From positions 1 to 64,000 of the forward strand of contig NZ_APVL01000010.1 in NCBI RefSeq assembly GCF_000565285.1: DNA of 64,000 nt. The letters run 5' to 3'. The stretch is from Cytobacillus firmus DS1. GTDB lineage: Bacteria > Bacillota > Bacilli > Bacillales > Cytobacillaceae. Made by a program: the position numbers and the translations under genes. The notes below the pieces were generated by a model, which worked only from the letters and a program-made list of their open reading frames with translations, was not told where the DNA came from and made no database searches. Below are positions 35,135 through 43,242 of the stretch, piece by piece (within the stretch, counting starts at the first letter, position 1; every line of letters begins with the position of its first letter).

Positions 35135-36307
35135 TTAGAATGAACGCGGCAATCCTAGGACATGCTGGCCAACATAGCTTACAACAAGATTGTTGGTAAT
35201 AGGGGCCACAATAAACAACCGGGCTTCCCTGAATTTACGTTCAATATTGTATTCCTTAGCAAAACCATATCCGCCATATGTGTCCATGGCTGCATTTGCT
35301 GCACGCCAGGTGGCTTCTGATGCAAGGTATTTAGCCATGTTTGCTTCTGCACCGCAATCCATACCTGCATCAAACATCTCGGCTGCCTTATCACGCATTA
35401 ATTTCGCTGCCTGAATATCCATATAGGACCTTGAAATTGGGAATTGCACTCCCTGATTTTGCCCGATTGGCCTGTTAAAAACCACACGCTCATTTGCATA
35501 TTGAACCGATTTATCTACAAAATACATCCCATCTCCAATCGATTCTGAGGATATTAAAATGCGTTCTGCATTCATTCCTCCAAGCACATAGCGGAAGCCT
35601 TTGCCTTCTTCGCCAATCAGGTTTTCAGCTGGAATTTCAGCTCCTTCGAAAAAGACTTCAGTTGTAGCATGATTGATCATCGTATCAATGGGCCGGATAT
35701 CAATTTTATCTGCCTGTTCCTTCATGTCCAGAATAAATAGGCTTAGTCCATCCGTTTTCTTTTGCACCTGGTCTTTCGGAGTCGTTCTAGCCAGAAGCAT
35801 CATTAAATCTGAATGCTCAGCCCGGGAAGTCCAAATCTTTTGGCCATGAACGATATATTTGTCTCCCTTTCTCTCAGCAAAAGTTTGGATGCTCGTTGTA
35901 TCACTGCCTGCTGTTGGTTCTGTAATGCCAAATGCCTGAAGCCTTAATTCACCACTGGCGATTTTAGGAAGAAATCTTTGCTTTTGCTCCTCGTTTCCGT
36001 GCCGAAGCAATGCACCCATTGTATACATTTGAGCATGGCAAGCTCCAGCATTGCCTCCTGAGCGATTTATCTCCTCTAAAATAATGCCTGCTTCTTTCAT
36101 CCCAAGACCAGCTCCGCCATATTCTTCAGGAATGAGCACTGACAGCCAGCCTTCGTCAGTCAAGGCTTTAACAAATGCTGTAGGGTAGGCGTCTCTCTCA
36201 TCTGTATCTCTCCAATACTCTTCAGGAAAGCGCTCACATAAAGTGCGAACACTTTTCCGAATCATTTCATGTTCCGTGTTTTCCATTGTTTGTGTATTAT
36301 TTGCCAT
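35135..36307 (-). CDS. Acyl-CoA dehydrogenase
   Basis: The start is the ATG at 36307 after GGAGGG; an in-frame TTG at 36322 lies upstream of that site. 390 residues. Signature FGITEPTAGSDTTSIQTFAERKGD for FAD/acyl-CoA binding, the central VLGGMNAERI region, and the C-terminal signature YGGYGFAKEYNIERKFREARLFIVAPITNN. The family abstracts alpha and beta hydrogens to give an enoyl-CoA and passes electrons to ETF. It should act after the CoA-transferase and before the hydratase of the same operon. Confidence 0.9.
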   Translation of the reverse strand: MANNTQTMENTEHEMIRKSVRTLCERFPEEYWRDTDERDAYPTAFVKALTDEGWLSVLIPEEYGGAGLGMKEAGIILEEINRSGGNAGACHAQMYTMGALLRHGNEEQKQRFLPKIASGELRLQAFGITEPTAGSDTTSIQTFAERKGDKYIVHGQKIWTSRAEHSDLMMLLARTTPKDQVQKKTDGLSLFILDMKEQADKIDIRPIDTMINHATTEVFFEGAEIPAENLIGEEGKGFRYVLGGMNAERILISSESIGDGMYFVDKSVQYANERVVFNRPIGQNQGVQFPISRSYMDIQAAKLMRDKAAEMFDAGMDCGAEANMAKYLASEATWRAANAAMDTYGGYGFAKEYNIERKFREARLFIVAPITNNLVVSYVGQHVLGLPRSF

Positions 36308-36345
36308 TTCTGTTCCCTCCAAAATAATTATATTTAAGAATTTAT

Positions 36346-37155
36346 TTACTTACCTTTCCAATGGGGTGGGCGCTTTTCATTAAATGCATAGATGCCTTCC
36401 AAACGATCTTCGGAATTTGCACATCTATAATAAGCCTCCAGTTCAAATGCCAGCCCTGTTGCTAAATCTGTTTCTGTTCCTTTATTTACTGCTTTTTTTA
36501 ATGCTTTTAAAGAAAGCGGCGCATTAGCAGCAATAGTTTCGGCCAGTTTAACCGTTTCTTCAATGAGTGTTTCGCTTGAGAAAATATGATTGATGATTCC
36601 AAGCTGCTTTCCTTCTTCTGCGCCAATCCGTTTGCCTGTGAAAAGCAATTCCTTAGCTATCCCTATAGGAATGATGCGAGGGAGGAGCTGTGTTCCCCCA
36701 ATACCCGGAATAAGGCCTAATTTAGATTCAGGAAGGCCCATTCCTGCATGCCGGGCAGCAGTTCTAATATCACAGCTTAGGGCAATTTCCATACCGCCTC
36801 CTAATGCATATCCGTTTACTGCTCCAACTACCGGATAGGGAAAATCATGGATTTTCTCTGTTACTTGTTCAAAATAGTCATGCTGTTTTTTCCATTCTTT
36901 TTGTGACATGCCATTTCGCTCTTTTAAATCAGCACCAACGCAAAAACTTTTCGTGCCAGATCCCGTCAAAATGAGTACCCTTACATTTTCGTCATATTTT
37001 AATTCATCCAGCACTTGAATTAATTCCACTGCCATTTTTGTATTCAAGGCATTCATTGAATCGGGCCGGTTTAAAGTTAATAAGAATATGCCTTTCTGTT
37101 GGCCAGAACTCTCGAGTTTAATCGTTTCATATGTTTGCACCAGCATCTTACTCAT
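36346..37155 (-). CDS. Enoyl-CoA hydratase/isomerase
   Basis: About 266-269 residues; the ATG at 37146 is better spaced from GAAGGG than the ATG at 37155. Crotonase fold with oxyanion-hole segments GSGTKSFCVGADLKE and VNGYALGGGMEIALSCDIR, and the acid region ESKLGLIPGIGGTQLLPRIIP. Hydrates or isomerises the enoyl-CoA made by the neighbouring dehydrogenase, giving the hydroxyacyl-CoA that the lyase gene upstream would cleave. Confidence 0.9.
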   Translation of the reverse strand: MSKMLVQTYETIKLESSGQQKGIFLLTLNRPDSMNALNTKMAVELIQVLDELKYDENVRVLILTGSGTKSFCVGADLKERNGMSQKEWKKQHDYFEQVTEKIHDFPYPVVGAVNGYALGGGMEIALSCDIRTAARHAGMGLPESKLGLIPGIGGTQLLPRIIPIGIAKELLFTGKRIGAEEGKQLGIINHIFSSETLIEETVKLAETIAANAPLSLKALKKAVNKGTETDLATGLAFELEAYYRCANSEDRLEGIYAFNEKRPPHWKGK

Positions 37156-37179
37156 CCCTTCAAATGTATAATAGTTGTC

Positions 37180-38103
37180 TTAGTTCGGTACCGGATACCT
37201 TTTGGAGCTCTTTCCTGCTTTGGCTACTTGCCCCGGCAAATCATGGCCAAGTATACTCTTTAATTTTTCAGAAGCAGCAATTAGTGTATCAAGGTCAATG
37301 GCGGTTCTCACTCCCATTTCCTCCATCATGTGAACAACATCTTCTGTACATACATTACCTGTAGCGCCAGGAGCAAATGGACAGCCTCCAATCCCTCCAA
37401 TTGATGCATCATAAATTCTGATTCCCGCCTCCATACCTGCGAGTATATTTGCCATTCCCATCCCTCTTGTATTATGAAAATGACAGCCGAATTCAAAATT
37501 TCTCCATTCATCTGAAACCGCTTTTGCTAGGTCATATACCTGTTTTGGATTAGCCATGCCAGTTGTATCTGCTAGTGTAATTCTTTTGATGTTATGTAAA
37601 AGGAGGGTATCTACAATTTTCATGATGCGATTCTGAGGGACTGTTCCTTCAAAAGGACAGCCGAATGAAGTTGCGACTGTTACATTTAATCCAATATCAT
37701 ACTTAGATGCAAATTGTGATAAAACCTTAAAGCTATTCAGAGATTCATCTGTTGACTGGCGGACATTTTGCCGATTGTGTGTATTACTTGCTGACAAAAC
37801 ATAATTAACAGACCTGACTCCATTTTCTTTGGCAATTTCAAGCCCTTTTAAATTGGGAACAAGGGCAACAAGCTCCATCTTTGCCTCATGCTGCTGAATC
37901 TGAGAATAGAACTCTGACGTGTTCGCCATTTGCGGCACTAACTTGGGATGGACAAAAGAACCAAACTCTACCTCAGAAACCTTTGCCACATGCAATAAAT
38001 TAAATACATCAAGCTTCTCTTCTGGCGTCAGTATCATGGATTCAAGCTGAAGGCCATCCCGAAGAGCGACTTCATAAATCATTACTTCGTTTATTAACTT
38101 CAT
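37180..38103 (-). CDS. Hydroxymethylglutaryl-CoA lyase family protein
   Basis: 307 residues, TIM-barrel lyase. Opening IYEVALRDGLQLE with the metal/substrate motif RDGLQ, HFHNTRGMGMANILAGMEAG with metal-binding His, and the Cys-loop signature GIGGCPFAPGATGNVCTEDVVHMMEEMG. HMG-CoA lyase splits HMG-CoA into acetoacetate and acetyl-CoA; relatives split other 3-hydroxy-3-alkyl acyl-CoAs. First gene of the operon running to 33857. A GGAT-N5-ATCC palindrome lies about 60 bases upstream. Confidence 0.88.
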   Translation of the reverse strand: MKLINEVMIYEVALRDGLQLESMILTPEEKLDVFNLLHVAKVSEVEFGSFVHPKLVPQMANTSEFYSQIQQHEAKMELVALVPNLKGLEIAKENGVRSVNYVLSASNTHNRQNVRQSTDESLNSFKVLSQFASKYDIGLNVTVATSFGCPFEGTVPQNRIMKIVDTLLLHNIKRITLADTTGMANPKQVYDLAKAVSDEWRNFEFGCHFHNTRGMGMANILAGMEAGIRIYDASIGGIGGCPFAPGATGNVCTEDVVHMMEEMGVRTAIDLDTLIAASEKLKSILGHDLPGQVAKAGKSSKRYPVPN

Positions 38104-38161
38104 AGAATTATTCCCCCAATACCAATAGACAGATGGAAAAAATATTAGCTTTATATAAATA

Positions 38162-38174
38162 GGATACTGTATCC
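38162..38174. promoter_or_regulatory. GntR-type operator candidate 1
   Basis: GGATACTGTATCC, an almost perfect palindrome of GGAT-N5-ATCC type, before the lyase/hydratase/dehydrogenase/CoA-transferase operon. The same 13-base form occurs at three places in the 54-60 kb cluster. Confidence 0.55.
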
Positions 38175-38311
38175 AATCTACAATTTCAATTATTATTATG
38201 AATATTCAAAAGATTTTTTATTTCTACCTTTAATAAAAAAAAGAGTCCTTAGACTCTAATTTGATAGTATAATTTCCAAATAATCCTATCAATCAAACAA
38301 TTAGTAAAATT

Positions 38312-39700
38312 TTAATGTAATATCCCATACCTTTGACATTTTCTACTCAACGTAGAAACATCTACCCCTAGTTTTTTGGCTGCCTCTCTTAAACTTGAAC
38401 TTTGTTTCAGCATATCTTCAATTATGTCCCTCTCAAGGATTTGCATCTTTTCTTTTAATGTATTTGCCTCTTTACTAACTTTATCTGCAGCAATGTTGGC
38501 CGGAAGGTCCTTAACTTGAATCGTGCTTTCATCTGTCATGATAAAAATCCGTTCAATCACATTTTCCAGTTCCCGGATATTACCTGGCCACTGATAACTT
38601 TCGAGTATTTTTATTACGTCTGGAGAAATTGTTTTGAGTGTTCCATACCTGGAGGATAGTTTATCAGTTGTTTTTATTATTAAAGGGATAATATCTTCCT
38701 TTCTTTCTCTCAATGGAGGTAAAGTAATTGGCAGAACGTTTATACGGTAAAATAAATCCTCCCTGAACTCTCCCTTTTCCATCATTTCTTTTAATGGCCG
38801 GTTCGTGGCACAAATAAGGCGGAAACTCACCTTCTTGGGTTTTGTGCTTCCAAGTCTTGTTACCTCGAAGTCCTGAATAACCCTTAATAACTTTACTTGA
38901 AGCTTTAATGGAAGTTCTCCTACTTCATCCAAAAACAAACTTCCGTTTTCTGCTATCTCAATCAATCCGGGCTTTCCTTTTTCACTTGCGCCTGTAAAAG
39001 CCCCTTTTACATAGCCAAAAAGTTCAGATTCCAATAAATCACCGGGAATGGCCCCGCAGTTCACTTTAATAAAAGGACTGTCACCGCCATGACTTGTCTC
39101 ATGTATAAGCCTGGCTAAAACTTCTTTGCCTGTACCAGATTCCCCTAATAATAATACTGGAGAATCCGCTTTGGATATTTTCGGAACTAAATTGAGGAGT
39201 TGTTTCATTTGCGGGCTATTTGCAACTATTTTTACACTTTTTAAATGTTCTTTATATAAACTAAGCTCCCTCAAATATCTTTCAGACCTTTCCTCAGCAT
39301 CATTTAATTGATTTTCCAGCTGAGTTAATTCAGATAAATCTCTTGCAGTTATGACTATTCTAAAAAGTTTACCTTCTTTATATACAGGAGTCCCTGTAAC
39401 GAGTACGTTTTTGCCGCTCCGGAACTTCTGTATCAAAGAAACCACCTTTTTTTCTCTCTTAACAATAACTCCAACAGCTTTGGAAATTGTCCCGTTTTCC
39501 TCAAGTTCAATGCTTGTCCTGCCAATTAACTCTACTTCTGTTAAACCTGTAATTCTTGTATAGGCAGAATTTAACCTGACACATTTCAGGTCTGCATTGC
39601 AAATATAGATTCCTTCCTGACATGCATGGATTGCTGCTTCAAGCTCAAGACAATCTTCATAATGATTATGATGCTTAATCTGTTCAGTTTCAACCATCAC
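38312..39700 (-). CDS. PAS-domain sigma-54-dependent transcriptional activator
   Basis: The start is put at GTG 39700 or ATG 39697, behind AAGGAGC; the longer frame to 39745 would cover the upstream palindromes. About 462 residues. An N-terminal PAS domain comes first (IYICNADLKCVRLNSAYTRI through FRIVITARDLSEL), then a helical linker. The AAA+ domain has Walker A GESGTGKE, the sigma-54 contact loop GAFTGA and Walker B SLFLDEVGEL. A C-terminal Fis-type helix-turn-helix follows (LREAAKKLGVDVSTLSRKCQR). It hydrolyses ATP to open sigma-54 promoters; one lies in the divergent operon. The PAS domain probably senses a ligand of that operon. Confidence 0.93.
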   Translation of the reverse strand: MMVETEQIKHHNHYEDCLELEAAIHACQEGIYICNADLKCVRLNSAYTRITGLTEVELIGRTSIELEENGTISKAVGVIVKREKKVVSLIQKFRSGKNVLVTGTPVYKEGKLFRIVITARDLSELTQLENQLNDAEERSERYLRELSLYKEHLKSVKIVANSPQMKQLLNLVPKISKADSPVLLLGESGTGKEVLARLIHETSHGGDSPFIKVNCGAIPGDLLESELFGYVKGAFTGASEKGKPGLIEIAENGSLFLDEVGELPLKLQVKLLRVIQDFEVTRLGSTKPKKVSFRLICATNRPLKEMMEKGEFREDLFYRINVLPITLPPLRERKEDIIPLIIKTTDKLSSRYGTLKTISPDVIKILESYQWPGNIRELENVIERIFIMTDESTIQVKDLPANIAADKVSKEANTLKEKMQILERDIIEDMLKQSSSLREAAKKLGVDVSTLSRKCQRYGILH

Positions 39701-39719
39701 TTCATATAGCTCCTTTCTA

Positions 39720-39753
39720 TTGCAAAACAGCAAAATCCGTTGCAAAATCGCAA
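39720..39753. promoter_or_regulatory. Tandem enhancer (UAS) sites for the sigma-54 activator
   Basis: Two copies of TTGC-N6-GCAA (39720-39733 and 39740-39753), exactly 20 bases apart, about two helical turns. They lie 110-143 bases upstream of the -24/-12 promoter, the usual distance for activator binding. Confidence 0.65.
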
Positions 39754-39862
39754 CATAAACCGATCAAGATTAAATTCAGAGTTATGTAAATAAATTTTAT
39801 TTTCTGTCAAATATTAATACCTTCATTATATCAAAGAGGAAATATAAAGTCAGCGATATATT

Positions 39863-39879
39863 TTGGCACGGCTCTTGCA
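39863..39879 (+). promoter_or_regulatory. Sigma-54 (-24/-12) promoter
   Basis: TTGGCACGGCTCTTGCA matches the sigma-54 consensus YTGGCACG-N4-TTGCW throughout, with ten bases between the invariant GG and GC. Start of transcription is expected near 39890, 24 bases above the first gene. Confidence 0.92.
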
Positions 39880-39913
39880 TTATCAAATATGACAGCGCTT
39901 TCGGAGGGATTTG

Positions 39914-40462
39914 ATGATTAAGATTAATAGCTTGAAAGTATTAAGCGATCAAGAAATACAAAAGTCATCTTCACAATTAAAGGGAAAAAAACTTGAGAAA
40001 GAAGGAACATATTTTTTTCCCGTCCTATTCTCAGTTTGGAACATTGGATATAAGAGTTTTTTTCGGAAGGATCGAAAAAGCCGGTCGATCACTGGGGCAG
40101 ATCTAGTTAGAGGAAGCACAGGGCTTTCTGACCATTTCCCTGTTTATGGGGAGATTGAGGCAGATGAAACAGCAATAATTACCCCTTACCATTCAATAAC
40201 TGAGCAGCAGAAAGTAAGCAGGGAGTTCATTAGGACTTACTATATTCATTATAAAAGAATTTGGACACCGCCTGTCATCGAATTGTTTAAAGAAGAAGTT
40301 ATTCATATGCCTTATACCATCTTGATTGATTCAAACGGGAAAACTGAAAGAACAAAATATTTTCTGCTGGAGCATTCCTCCACTAATCTGGACCTTCTTT
40401 CCAACTACCCTCATATTAAAGAATGCTGCTTAGGTGTTTTGAAGGGAGGTGACAATCTATGA
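39914..40462 (+). CDS. Protein of unknown function, first gene of the sigma-54 operon
   Basis: 182 residues from the ATG at 39914, five bases after GGAGGG. No signal peptide or membrane helix. Mixed alpha/beta composition with charged N-terminus (VLSDQEIQKSSSQLKGKK), a central FPVLFSVWNIGYKSFFRKDRK and GADLVRGSTGLSDHFPVYGEI, and a C-terminal PYTILIDSNGKTERTKYFLLEH. I recognise no family. Its stop overlaps the start of a 30-codon membrane peptide that precedes a Na+/solute symporter, so a role in transport or its regulation is possible. Confidence 0.7.
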   Translation: MIKINSLKVLSDQEIQKSSSQLKGKKLEKEGTYFFPVLFSVWNIGYKSFFRKDRKSRSITGADLVRGSTGLSDHFPVYGEIEADETAIITPYHSITEQQKVSREFIRTYYIHYKRIWTPPVIELFKEEVIHMPYTILIDSNGKTERTKYFLLEHSSTNLDLLSNYPHIKECCLGVLKGGDNL

Positions 40463-40551
40463 TTCTGTTTTGGTACCTTGGATTAGTATTGGCTTCCTGG
40501 ATTATTATGGGATTCATATTATTTAAAACAGACTTAATCAATGATGACTAA
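40459..40551 (+). CDS. 30-residue membrane peptide, symporter small accessory protein type
   Basis: ATG at 40459 overlaps the preceding stop (ATGA) and follows GGGAGGTGAC, one of the best ribosome sites in the window. It encodes 30 residues: a single hydrophobic helix (MILFWYLGLVLASWIIMGFI) and a short acidic tail (TDLINDD). Tiny one-helix proteins of this kind are encoded directly before sodium:solute symporters in many Bacilli and are annotated as symporter small accessory proteins. It probably sits beside the symporter encoded 24 bases downstream. Confidence 0.75.
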   Translation: MILFWYLGLVLASWIIMGFILFKTDLINDD

Positions 40552-40574
40552 TTAGATTCTTGGAGGTGTATGAA

Positions 40575-42089
40575 ATGGTCAATAACGCAACAATTATGTA
40601 TTCCTGGATTTTTATGGTCCTATTTCTAATTGCAATGATTTATATGGGCTGGCTGGGCATGAAGAAAACAAAAAATTCAGACGATTTTGCAACAGCTCGC
40701 TCCTCTTATGGCTTTATTACACTGGGTTTGGCCATTACTGCAACAATTGCTAGCGGCTCAACCTTCATGGGTATGCCGGGATTAGCATATAGCATGGGTG
40801 CTCCAAGTCTTTGGTATCCTATTTTATATCCTATTGCAACTGTATTCGGTATGCTCCTGATCGCATCCTATGTAAAAAAGTTCGGAGATAAATTTGGCAC
40901 CAGGACCATTCCTGAATTTATGGGAGAACGTTTTAATAGTGATTTTTTGAGAATAGTATTAGCTCTTGTTTCAGTTTTGTTAATTTTCTACGTAGTCTCC
41001 CAATTTGTTGCTGCTGCAACTATGTTCCAAACCATGTTGGGGCTTGATTATAACTTAGGGCTGTTTTTAACAGGCATTGTGTTAGCAGCATATGTGTTTA
41101 TGGGAGGGTCGCACTCAGATATAATGACTGATGCAGTGCAGGGCTTTTTAATGCTTGTAATCGCCGTTGTCGTTATAGTGACTTTCCTTACTGGAGGCGG
41201 GGTCGAAGGCGGTTTTTCAGGCATGATGGACCTAATTAAGGAAAGAAGACCAGAAGGCTCCTTAGATGTATTATTTAAGCCCGGCGATATTACTTATGGC
41301 AGTGCATGGCTTGTGTTCCTGTTATTTGTGGCACATATCCCATTCAGCATCCTTCCGCACATCGGAAATAAATTTATGGCCATTAAATCAGGGAAAGAAC
41401 TTAAAAGACTAATTATGTTCTGCACAATTGTGGCAACTACTTTGCCGGCTATGACACTAGGAGGTTTGCTCGGTATTGCCTTAATTGACCCCGGTGCCAA
41501 TATTGCAGCTGACCAGGTAATCCCTGTTCTGTTCAACGAACTGTTTCCTCCAATCATTGCCGGACTTTTTGCAGTAGCTGTTCTTTCAGCCATTATGTCA
41601 ACCTCTGATGGACTAATTGTTTCTCTGACTCAAATTCTGGCTAACGACATCTACCGTAAAACAATCGTTCCCAGAAAAGGAATTGACCCGGAGAAAGCAG
41701 AGAAAGTAGAAATGATAATCAGCCGTTATGGGACATTTGTTGTATTAGGAGTTGCTATTTTGATGGCATGGAACCCTCCTCAATCACTTTCTGTCTTCCT
41801 TTGGATAGGTATTGGAGGAATTGTTTCAGCGACAGCAGGACCATTATGTGTGGGAACTTTATGGAAAAGATCAACAAAGACAGCTGCCATTTCATCGATG
41901 CTTGCGGGTTCCATATCTTATTGGGTTATCTACCTGCCAATCGGCTTCGGCTTTACTAATCCGTTTGGTGCAGCAGGTATCTCCGTGTTAATAGGCATGG
42001 CAACTATGTATATAGTTACTTTAGCAACTGCAAAACCAAGTGAGAAAGAAATTGAAAGAGTATTCGGGAGCAATGATATTTCAGCATAA
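40575..42089 (+). CDS. Sodium:solute symporter (SSS family)
   Basis: The start is the ATG at 40575 after GGAGGTG; the in-frame TTG at 40560 is part of that leader. 504 residues, about 13 membrane helices. Family features include a helix-1/2 region YMGWLGMKKTKNSDDFATARSS, ASGSTFMGMPGLAYSMG, GTRTIPEFMGERF, and AVLSAIMSTSDGLIVSLTQILANDIYRK, which holds the Na+ site residues. It imports an organic solute with Na+. Downstream alcohol and semialdehyde dehydrogenases suggest a hydroxy acid or alcohol, for example 4-hydroxybutyrate, but the substrate is not readable from sequence. Confidence 0.9.
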   Translation: MVNNATIMYSWIFMVLFLIAMIYMGWLGMKKTKNSDDFATARSSYGFITLGLAITATIASGSTFMGMPGLAYSMGAPSLWYPILYPIATVFGMLLIASYVKKFGDKFGTRTIPEFMGERFNSDFLRIVLALVSVLLIFYVVSQFVAAATMFQTMLGLDYNLGLFLTGIVLAAYVFMGGSHSDIMTDAVQGFLMLVIAVVVIVTFLTGGGVEGGFSGMMDLIKERRPEGSLDVLFKPGDITYGSAWLVFLLFVAHIPFSILPHIGNKFMAIKSGKELKRLIMFCTIVATTLPAMTLGGLLGIALIDPGANIAADQVIPVLFNELFPPIIAGLFAVAVLSAIMSTSDGLIVSLTQILANDIYRKTIVPRKGIDPEKAEKVEMIISRYGTFVVLGVAILMAWNPPQSLSVFLWIGIGGIVSATAGPLCVGTLWKRSTKTAAISSMLAGSISYWVIYLPIGFGFTNPFGAAGISVLIGMATMYIVTLATAKPSEKEIERVFGSNDISA

Positions 42090-42117
42090 ATATAAAAATG
42101 ATAGGAGAGTATTAAAA

Positions 42118-43224
42118 ATGTCAGAAAAAACAGCCGTAAAAACTGGTAAAGTAGCCGTAATGACCGAACCCTTGAATCTCAAATATCAGGAATACAGCAT
42201 CCCTACTCCACAGCCAGGTTCACTTGTAGTTAAGGTAACCAGGACAAATGTTTGCGGATCTGAATTGCACATTTGGAGAGGGCATCATCCCAGTATTAAA
42301 CGGGGAGTTCTTGGACATGAAATGATTGGAACTATTCATGAGCTTGGAGAAGGGGTAACAAAGGATTATGCTGGTAATCCCGTAAATATCGGAGATCGGA
42401 TTGTTTCAACATATTTCCTCACATGCCGTAAATGCAGCCCTTGCCAGGAAGGCAGGTTTCACCTTTGTGAAAATGCCTATGAATTCTGGACAAAACAGCC
42501 GGAAATTGAACCTCATTTTCATGGATCATTTGCTACTCACTATTATATTCACGAAAATCAATACTTTTATAAAGTACCAGAAAATGTATCAGATGTTGCT
42601 GCAGCAAGTGCCAACTGTGCCCTTTCCCAGGTATACTTTGGCATTGAAGAAGCTGAGCTTCGATATAATCAGACCATTGTAATTCAGGGTGCTGGGGGAT
42701 TAGGCTTATATGCTTCTGCAATCGCGAAAGAAAAAGGTGCAAAAGTGATTGTTATAGATAGCATTAAGAACAGGCTTGATCAAGCGAAAAAGTTTGGTGC
42801 AGACCATGTTATAGACATGAATGAATATTCAACCCTTGAGTCCAGGGAGAATGTCATTCTCCAGCTTACTAACGGCAAGGGAGCAGACATAGGCATGGAG
42901 CTCGCCGGTGTACCGGCTGCATTTGCTGAAGGTATACATTTAATTCGCCCAGGCGGAAAATATGTTACGATCGGAAACGTTTCCATTGGCAAATTTGTTG
43001 AATTTGATCCAGGCTTATTAACAAGAAAATCTATTAAAATACTGCCGATAGTTAGGTATAACCCATGGTACTTAAGAAAATCACTTGAATTCTTATCTGC
43101 GTCAATTGAAAAATACCCATTTGATCAAATGCTTGATGCCGAGTTTACGCTTGATCAAATACAGGAAGCCTTAGATAAATCCTCAGCACGCGAAGTTACT
43201 CGGGCTTCTATTATAGTAGACTAA
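42118..43224 (+). CDS. Zinc-dependent alcohol dehydrogenase (MDR family)
   Basis: The start is the ATG at 42118 after TAGGAGAG. 368 residues. Catalytic zinc ligands in TNVCGSELHIWRGHHP and GHEMIG; structural zinc cluster in CRKCSPCQEGRFHLC. The Rossmann NAD(P) motif is GAGGLGLYASAIAKEKGAKVIVIDS. Oxidises a secondary or primary alcohol. In this operon the product would be an aldehyde handed to the adjacent dehydrogenase. The family label (threonine/sorbitol-dehydrogenase-like) does not fix the substrate. Confidence 0.88.
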   Translation: MSEKTAVKTGKVAVMTEPLNLKYQEYSIPTPQPGSLVVKVTRTNVCGSELHIWRGHHPSIKRGVLGHEMIGTIHELGEGVTKDYAGNPVNIGDRIVSTYFLTCRKCSPCQEGRFHLCENAYEFWTKQPEIEPHFHGSFATHYYIHENQYFYKVPENVSDVAAASANCALSQVYFGIEEAELRYNQTIVIQGAGGLGLYASAIAKEKGAKVIVIDSIKNRLDQAKKFGADHVIDMNEYSTLESRENVILQLTNGKGADIGMELAGVPAAFAEGIHLIRPGGKYVTIGNVSIGKFVEFDPGLLTRKSIKILPIVRYNPWYLRKSLEFLSASIEKYPFDQMLDAEFTLDQIQEALDKSSAREVTRASIIVD

Positions 43225-43242
43225 TTGAAAGGGTTGATTATT

